Both the position numbers and the translations under genes were made by a program. Under the pieces are notes generated by a model. It worked only from the letters and a program-made list of their open reading frames with translations. It had not been told where the DNA came from and did not search any database. This document shows positions 20,491 through 25,096 of a DNA stretch of 25,096 bases, one piece after another. The stretch is from a virus. The stretch's first letter is position 1, and the number at the start of each line of letters is the position of its first letter. The stretch is taken from positions 1-25,096 of the IMG/VR virus record IMGVR_UViG_3300031972_003132. One strand, given 5' to 3'.

Positions 20491-21270
20491 ATGAAAACCA
20501 TGACGATCCATGAACTTCTGCACTGGGCTTACTGCCAGGAGCTGGGAAAGGTCGGCGGCACGATGGCCGACACCAGCGGCGGATACAGCGCTGCCTGGGA
20601 GCGGACGCAGGAGATGGCGGCGCTCGGCACGCTGATCGACCGCAGCCCGAACGTCTTCGGCATCGTTCCGACCTCGGTCTATGAGGGCGAGCCGCATGTC
20701 GACGCGCTGACGGTCGGCCAGTTCGTGCGCAAGATTGAGACGGTGGCCGATCTTGCGCCGCCGTCCGGCTGGCAGCCCTTCCCGGAATTCGACGATCCGC
20801 ATGGTGTGATCGCCGAGGAGATCGGTACGGTCGTGTCGCAGTGGTGGCTGAAGGGCGAGCGAGCGAATTCCGCAGCGCTGCAGGCGCTGATCGTTCGCTC
20901 GGCCGTCATCGGGCGCGGGCCGGACTGGTCGGCGGAGGCGCCGAGGGTCGTGCCGCTGATGAAATGGGGCAATCCGATGTGGTTCATCGAGAAGAAGACG
21001 AAGGACGCGCTCGGCCGGGTCTATGCCTATGAGACGGATGGCTTCGACAAGCGCAAGCGGCGCCCACGGCCGGGCGCCTACCAAAAATATCGCCTGGTCG
21101 AGCCGATGCGCGGGGCGATCATGGCGCGGCTCGACTGGCATCTGTGGCAGATGGCGCTGGCGCGGCTCGCCAACGGGCTCGCAAATCACCTGATCGACCA
21201 TCGCATTGCGGGGTTCATCCCTTTTCGCGCGCCTTGGGAAGAAGCCGCCGAACTTCGCGCAAGTCTTTGA
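20491..21270 (+). CDS. Hypothetical phage protein
   Basis: 259 residues, ATG preceded by AAGGAAG at about 8 bases and directly downstream of the last iteron. The sequence is soluble with many Trp and Gly residues: MTIHELLHWAYCQELGKVGG, a middle WWLKGERANSAALQAL, then a basic patch DKRKRRPRPGAYQKYR and a helical end RLDWHLWQMALARLANGLAN. I do not recognise the family. Its place between the origin and the packaging genes suggests a replication-linked or late-control role, but there is no motif to support either. A terminator lies about 85 bases after its stop. Confidence 0.78.
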   Translation: MKTMTIHELLHWAYCQELGKVGGTMADTSGGYSAAWERTQEMAALGTLIDRSPNVFGIVPTSVYEGEPHVDALTVGQFVRKIETVADLAPPSGWQPFPEFDDPHGVIAEEIGTVVSQWWLKGERANSAALQALIVRSAVIGRGPDWSAEAPRVVPLMKWGNPMWFIEKKTKDALGRVYAYETDGFDKRKRRPRPGAYQKYRLVEPMRGAIMARLDWHLWQMALARLANGLANHLIDHRIAGFIPFRAPWEEAAELRASL

Positions 21271-21354
21271 TCCTGCGCGATAATATTTTCTCGTTTTGCC
21301 CCTGTTTTGCGGCGGCTGCTTGACATACTATCGAGGTGTACAAAAAGGTTCGGC

Positions 21355-21386
21355 AAGCCCGCTGGCGGAAACGCTCGGCGGGTTTT
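21355..21386 (+). terminator. Intrinsic terminator
   Basis: AAGCCCGC pairs with GCGGGTTT (one G-U), enclosing an inner GCG-GAAA-CGC hairpin, followed by TTTT. It lies in the 142-base gap 21271-21412 and would end the early transcript before the late genes. A perfect TTGACA (21320-21325) lies just upstream but has no convincing -10. Confidence 0.65.
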
Positions 21387-21412
21387 GCATTTCCCGACCG
21401 AGGGAGGCGACC

Positions 21413-21469
21413 ATGCGCCCCGCCGCTGTAATGGCGGCACGCTTTGCGAGGCTGTCCGATGACCGTTGA
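21413..21469 (+). CDS. Possible 18-codon leader ORF
   Basis: A short ORF (MRPAAVMAARFARLSDDR) with a strong SD (GGGAGG, 5 bases before its ATG). Its stop lies after the start of the minor tail gene, an 11-base overlap in another frame, so it could serve as a translational leader for that gene. It may equally be chance. Confidence 0.3.
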   Translation: MRPAAVMAARFARLSDDR

Positions 21470-21995
21470 ACTCAGGATTGATGCGTCCGACTTCGAGACG
21501 CTCGGCCGCGCGATCGCGCGTCTGCCCGGAGAAATCAAGGCCAAGGCGATGGCGCGGGCCATGCGGCGCATGCGCGACATGACGCGCACGCGGGTGGTCA
21601 AGCGATCGGCCGAGCGGACCGATATTCCGGTCGGCATGGTGCGGGCGCTGACGACGGCCGCCTTCAATGCGGGTGGCAATACGATCGAGATCGTCGAGAA
21701 GTCGGGATGGATCGGGCTCTACAAGCTCGGCGCCCGGCAGACGCGAACGGGTGTGACGGTGCGGGGGCGGGGTTCGTACCGCTCGGCCTTCATCGCGAAG
21801 ATGAAGAGCGGACACACCGGCGTCATGATCCGCGAGGGCAAGTCGAGGTTCCCGATCAAGGAACTGTTCGGCGCGAACCCGGCGCACGACGTCACGAACA
21901 ACCCGGATGTTTTCATCGAGGTGCTGGCCGAGGTGATCGAAAGCCATCTGGCACCCCGCGTTCTGCACGAGATCAGCCGCCTCATCCCCGGCTGA
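21459..21995 (+). CDS. Minor tail protein Z-like protein
   Basis: 178 residues. Layout as in the phage minor tail protein Z family: N-terminal FETLGRAIARLPGEIKAKAM and a basic helix ARAMRRMRDMTRTRVVKRSA, a middle EKSGWIGLYKLGARQTRTGV, then GHTGVMIREGKSRFPIKELF and a helical end VFIEVLAEVIESHLAPRVLH. In lambda, GpZ acts late in tail assembly. GAGG lies 7 bases before the ATG at 21459. Finding it before the terminase genes, away from where a tail cluster would be expected, is unusual. The family call is from the FPIKELF-centred pattern. Confidence 0.75.
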   Translation: MTVELRIDASDFETLGRAIARLPGEIKAKAMARAMRRMRDMTRTRVVKRSAERTDIPVGMVRALTTAAFNAGGNTIEIVEKSGWIGLYKLGARQTRTGVTVRGRGSYRSAFIAKMKSGHTGVMIREGKSRFPIKELFGANPAHDVTNNPDVFIEVLAEVIESHLAPRVLHEISRLIPG

Positions 21996-22085
21996 CACAC
22001 GGCCCCACCCCCCTGGGTATAGGGACCGTACAAACTTTCACCCCCCTTGCGGGGCGGGGCGACCCCGAAATCGTGCCAGTCTGAG

Positions 22086-22144
22086 GGTAAAATAGAAGCC
22101 TAAACTTCTAAAGACCGGCTAAAGAGCTAAAGATCGCGGTAAAG
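22086..22144. repeat. Short repeats upstream of the terminase, possible packaging site
   Basis: In the 154-base gap before the small terminase: CTAAAG at 22108, 22119 and 22127, GTAAAG at 22139, and a hairpin TAGAAG-CCTAAA-CTTCTA (22093-22110). GC-rich stems lie just before (CGGGG-CGA-CCCCG, 22055-22067). Repeats and a bend-prone AT-rich tract beside the terminase genes are expected for a cos or pac recognition site; the cut position cannot be seen. Confidence 0.45.
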
Positions 22145-22149
22145 TCGAG

Positions 22150-22800
22150 ATGGAAGGTGCCGTCAGCAAGGGCGAGTTCGCCGCGATCATCGGCGTTTCG
22201 CCGGGCCGGATCAGTCAGTACCTGACGGAAGGCAAGATCACGGCGGCCTCGCTGGTCGGCAGCGGGCGGTCGGCCAAGATCAATGTCGAGCGGGCAAAGG
22301 CAGACCTTCGGCTGACGCTCGACGTTGGTCAGCGCATCGGCAATGGCAGCGAGACGCGGCTCGATCCGCTGGACGAGGCCTCGCCGCTTCCTGCGGATCA
22401 GGGTTCCCGCACTGCCAACGTCCTGCCGGCTGCCGGCGGCGTCGATTACGAGATCAAGCAGCAGAAGCTCGAGCAGATCCGCCGGGCGAACCGTAACGGC
22501 GCGATCGAGGAAGCCAAGCAGCGCGGCCAGCTGATCGAGACCGACCTGGCGCAGGCCCAGATGAGCCGGGTCGCCGCTGCGATGCTCGAAATCTTCGAGG
22601 GCGGGCTCACCGACATGGCGATGGCTGTAGCGGCCGAGTTCAAGCTGCCGCAGCGTGACGTCAAGCACCTGATGCGCCGGTCGTTCCGGACCGTGCGGGA
22701 GACGGCGGCGAAGCAGATGAAGCTGAAAGAGATCAGCCTGCCGGAGACGGTCGGCACCGCGATCGACGCGCCCGATATCGAGCAGTCCGACCTGACATGA
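22150..22800 (+). CDS. Terminase small subunit
   Basis: 216 residues. An N-terminal HTH (SKGEFAAIIGVSPGRISQYL, then TEGKITAASLVGSGRSAKIN) resembles the lambda Nu1 DNA-recognition domain. A long helical middle (DYEIKQQKLEQIRRANRNGA, then IEEAKQRGQLIETDLAQAQM) and a C-terminal helix set would give oligomerisation and large-subunit binding. The stop overlaps the start of the GpA gene (ATGA). The SD is weak. It should bind the packaging site, likely the CTAAAG repeats just upstream. Confidence 0.88.
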   Translation: MEGAVSKGEFAAIIGVSPGRISQYLTEGKITAASLVGSGRSAKINVERAKADLRLTLDVGQRIGNGSETRLDPLDEASPLPADQGSRTANVLPAAGGVDYEIKQQKLEQIRRANRNGAIEEAKQRGQLIETDLAQAQMSRVAAAMLEIFEGGLTDMAMAVAAEFKLPQRDVKHLMRRSFRTVRETAAKQMKLKEISLPETVGTAIDAPDIEQSDLT

Positions 22801-24746
22801 CCTCCGTCATCATCGAAACCGCCAATGCCGAACGCATTTCCTATGCGGTCCTTCACGCGGTGCTCAACCCGCCGGCGGATGTCGATTACCTCGACTGGGC
22901 CGAGCAGAACATCGTATTTTCGGAGCTGGAGAGCCCGGATTATCCGGGGCCGTACAACCGGCGCCTGTTCCGCTACTTCGACGAGCTGCTGACCGCGCTG
23001 TCGCCGGCCGACCTCTGCCGCATCGTGACGCTGATGAAGTCGGCGCAGATCGGCGGCACGGTCGTCGCGAACATCTATACCGGCGGCTCAATGGACATGG
23101 ACCCGTCGTGGTTCCTTTATGTCCATCCGACGGAGAACAACGCCGAGCGCTGGAGCAAGATGAAACTTGCTCCGATGCTTCGCAACACCACGTCGCTCTC
23201 GGCGCTCTTTCCGAAGAAGAGCCGGGACGGTCTCGATTCGCTGCTCTACAAGGAGCGCGCCGACGGCCGCGGGGCGATCCAGATCTCGGGTGCAAACTCG
23301 GCGGCGTCGCTTTCGCAGGTGACGATGAAGCGGCAGGTCCAGGACGACCTGTCGAAGTGGGAGAACAATTCCGGCGGCGACCCGGAAACGCAGGCCGACA
23401 GCCGTTCGCGCGGGGTCGAAGAGGCGAAGATCTTCAAGATCTCGACGCCTCTTGTCATGCCGGGCTGCCGGATCACGGCGAACTTCGAGGCGGGCAGCCA
23501 GGAGCATCCCTACGTTCCGTGTCCGCATTGCGAGCACATGCAGATTCTCGAATGGGAGAATATGCTCGCCAACCTCGACGAGGATCATCCGGAGCGGGCG
23601 CACTTCACCTGCATCGAGTGCGGCACGGAGATCGAGGAATATCACCGTCAGCAGATGCTCGACGGTCTGGAATGGCGGGCGCACAACCAGTCGCAAAAGC
23701 GTTTTCACCGCTCGTTCTACGTCTGGTCGGCCTATAGCCCGCTGCAGAGCTGGGAGCGGATCGCGCGGGAATGGCTGTCTGCAAAGGGCGATCCCGCCTC
23801 CGAACAGACCTTTCTGAACGACACCGTCGGTAAGGCCTATGTGACGGCGGGCGAGGCGCCGCCCTGGGAAGCGCTGCGCGACCGGGGCGCCAAGTCCGAC
23901 TATCCGCTCGGGACGATCCCGACGGGCGGCCTGGTCTTCACGATCGGCATCGACTGCCAGGGCGACCGGGTCGAATGGCAGGCGGTCGCGTTCGGCCGCG
24001 ACTTCCGGCGCTTCGTCGTCGATTGCGGCGTGATACCCGGCCACATCTCGTCGGCCAGCTGCCAAGAGCGCCTCGATGCGCTCGTCGTGCAGACCTGGCC
24101 GAACCGGGCCGGCAACCGGATTGCCCCGGACCGGGTCGCGATCGACGGCAACGCCTATACCGAAGAGGTGTGGGAGTGGGCCAAGCGCCATCCGGCCTCG
24201 CGCGTCGTCATGGTGCGCGGCAGCAACACCGACAGCGCCCCGCTCACGCAGCGGGTGAAGAAGGAACGCAACGCGAAGACGGGCAAGCTGCTCAAATATT
24301 CGCGGCGCTTTTACAACTTCAACGCCTCGATCCTGAAGATGGCGCTTTACCGGAACGCGGCAAAGCTCGATCCGCTGGAGCGCGGCTATGTCTCGTTTCC
24401 GACCGGGCTCGAGGACGAATTCTACCGCCAGCTCACCTCCGAGCGCCGGGTTCCGAAAAAGCTGAAGTCCGGCTTCACGGAATATAAGTGGGAAAAGGAT
24501 CCCATGCAGGCGAACGAGATGCTGGACACGATGAACCAGGCCGAGGTCGCTGCGATCCTCTTCGGCATCCGCGGCCTGCCGGATGCGATCTGGGACCGGC
24601 TCGAGGCCGAGCGCGAGACGCCACCGGCCGACCAGCAACTCGACTTCGAGGACGGGCTCTTTGCCGTCGCGGCCGGGACCAACCAGACACATGCGCCGAC
24701 GGCCAAGCCGTCGGCGAAATCGAACAGATGGAAGAATCGCAAGTGA
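22797..24746 (+). CDS. Terminase large subunit (GpA family)
   Basis: 649 residues, full length for GpA. An N-terminal DYLDWAEQNIVFSELESPDY leads to a Walker A-like KSAQIGGT (81-88; GpA proteins typically have this form with GKT, here GGT). SWFLYVHPTENNAERWSKMK follows. A zinc-ribbon-like pair CPHC ... CIEC lies in the middle. Then comes the endonuclease part beginning FTIGIDCQGDRVEWQAVAFG with later acidic residues (DRVAIDGNAYTEEVWEWAKR). It packages DNA into the prohead using ATP and cuts the concatemer. ATGA and GTGA overlaps with its neighbours. Confidence 0.96.
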   Translation: MTSVIIETANAERISYAVLHAVLNPPADVDYLDWAEQNIVFSELESPDYPGPYNRRLFRYFDELLTALSPADLCRIVTLMKSAQIGGTVVANIYTGGSMDMDPSWFLYVHPTENNAERWSKMKLAPMLRNTTSLSALFPKKSRDGLDSLLYKERADGRGAIQISGANSAASLSQVTMKRQVQDDLSKWENNSGGDPETQADSRSRGVEEAKIFKISTPLVMPGCRITANFEAGSQEHPYVPCPHCEHMQILEWENMLANLDEDHPERAHFTCIECGTEIEEYHRQQMLDGLEWRAHNQSQKRFHRSFYVWSAYSPLQSWERIAREWLSAKGDPASEQTFLNDTVGKAYVTAGEAPPWEALRDRGAKSDYPLGTIPTGGLVFTIGIDCQGDRVEWQAVAFGRDFRRFVVDCGVIPGHISSASCQERLDALVVQTWPNRAGNRIAPDRVAIDGNAYTEEVWEWAKRHPASRVVMVRGSNTDSAPLTQRVKKERNAKTGKLLKYSRRFYNFNASILKMALYRNAAKLDPLERGYVSFPTGLEDEFYRQLTSERRVPKKLKSGFTEYKWEKDPMQANEMLDTMNQAEVAAILFGIRGLPDAIWDRLEAERETPPADQQLDFEDGLFAVAAGTNQTHAPTAKPSAKSNRWKNRK

Positions 24747-25096
24747 CGACGACGGGTGACAGCGTGACGGCGGGCAAGCGGCCGGGCGGGGCGGTGCCTT
24801 CCGTCCGGCCGCGTGCCGGCTATCTGCGCGACACGAAGTCCGGGATCATTGCGGCGCGGCCGGCCTATCTGCGCGAGCACCGCGACGAGGTGCGGCGGGT
24901 GTGGGATCGGACAGCAGCGCTCGCCATGGACCTGATCCAGAATTCCGGACGTCTGAAGGGCGCGTGCGACCAGATCATCGCCGACACGGTCGGCAGCGAG
25001 CTGGCGCTCAATCCGCAGCCGGACCTGACGGCGCTCGGCTATGACGATGCCGAGCGGCGCGACTGGATCGCGATGGTCAAACGCCGTTGGAAGATG
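24743..25096 (+). CDS. Portal protein, lambda family, partial
   Basis: The first 118 codons of a longer gene cut by the window edge. RAGYLRDTKSGIIAARPAYL, then LIQNSGRLKGACDQIIADTV and GSELALNPQPD is the start of lambda GpB-type portals. A GTG start overlapping the terminase stop (GTGA) is preferred, with GGAAG 8 bases upstream; an in-frame ATG at 24728 has no SD. The portal is the dodecameric entry ring for DNA packaging. Confidence 0.92.
   Translation, partial: MTTTGDSVTAGKRPGGAVPSVRPRAGYLRDTKSGIIAARPAYLREHRDEVRRVWDRTAALAMDLIQNSGRLKGACDQIIADTVGSELALNPQPDLTALGYDDAERRDWIAMVKRRWKM

Noticed and set aside
21320-21348. A late promoter starting from TTGACA at 21320
   Set aside because: No acceptable -10 at 16-18 bases; the next bases are an A-run and then a terminator hairpin. 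It remains only a -35-like hexamer.
23088-24692. A 534-codon minus-strand frame
   Set aside because: Shadow of the terminase large subunit; no recognisable motif.

Overview
The window looks like the early half and the start of the late half of a temperate tailed phage or prophage of an alphaproteobacterium, most likely of the Rhizobiales. Pointers to that host are a GcrA-family regulator (a family confined to Alphaproteobacteria), high GC with rhizobial codon use, and a layout typical of rhizobial prophages: DUF2303 + SSB + HD module, GpA-type terminase, lambda-type portal. The phage identity and host are inferred; no integrase and no unambiguous host gene is visible.

Left arm (1-5676, mostly minus strand): a leftward operon of small overlapping genes running from near 5676 to a phage-borne DNA polymerase sliding clamp (DnaN, cut by the window edge). 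It carries an SSB, an HD-domain nucleotidase-like protein, a DUF2303 protein and several unknown small proteins. Two plus-strand genes (5255-5494, 5750-6079) lie against this operon, each preceded by one copy of a 57-bp direct repeat.

Immunity region (about 6118-7805): a LexA/CI-like repressor with an HTH and an S24 autoprotease domain (minus) lies tail to tail with a membrane-anchored WYL/TerB-like protein (plus). Both are bracketed by AT-rich segments with 16-bp palindromes of consensus GCGTAwTTwAwTACGC. The right segment has three sites and reproduces the lambda OR layout: one over the -10 of the repressor promoter, one just upstream of its -35, and one inside the spacer of the rightward promoter. 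The left segment has two sites around a leftward promoter. Both right-side transcripts appear to be leaderless.

Right early operon (7806-20365, plus): a small unknown ORF, a tRNA(CAT) embedded in that ORF's 3' part, an HTH regulator, a GcrA-like regulator, an exported cysteine-rich protein, a fusion of SF2-helicase-like and beta-class DNA methyltransferase domains, three unknown or regulator-like genes, a large C5-cytosine methyltransferase with an eight-fold repeated insert, then a zinc-finger/TOPRIM primase and a P4/D5-type SF3 helicase. Almost all junctions are ATGA, GTGA or TGATG overlaps, which suggests translational coupling. One lower-GC minus-strand gene for a two-TM protein (16247-16921) sits exactly in an ATGA junction and looks like a moron. 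Downstream of the helicase, ten copies of an 8-mer in two opposing groups (20239-20474) look like an iteron origin.

Late region (20491-25096, plus): an unknown protein, a terminator, a minor-tail-protein-Z-like gene, a repeat-bearing gap (possible packaging site), then small terminase, large terminase and the start of the portal gene. No gap without a gene exceeds 300 bases. The largest are 8205-8355 (hairpins), 21271-21412 (terminator) and 21996-22149 (repeats).
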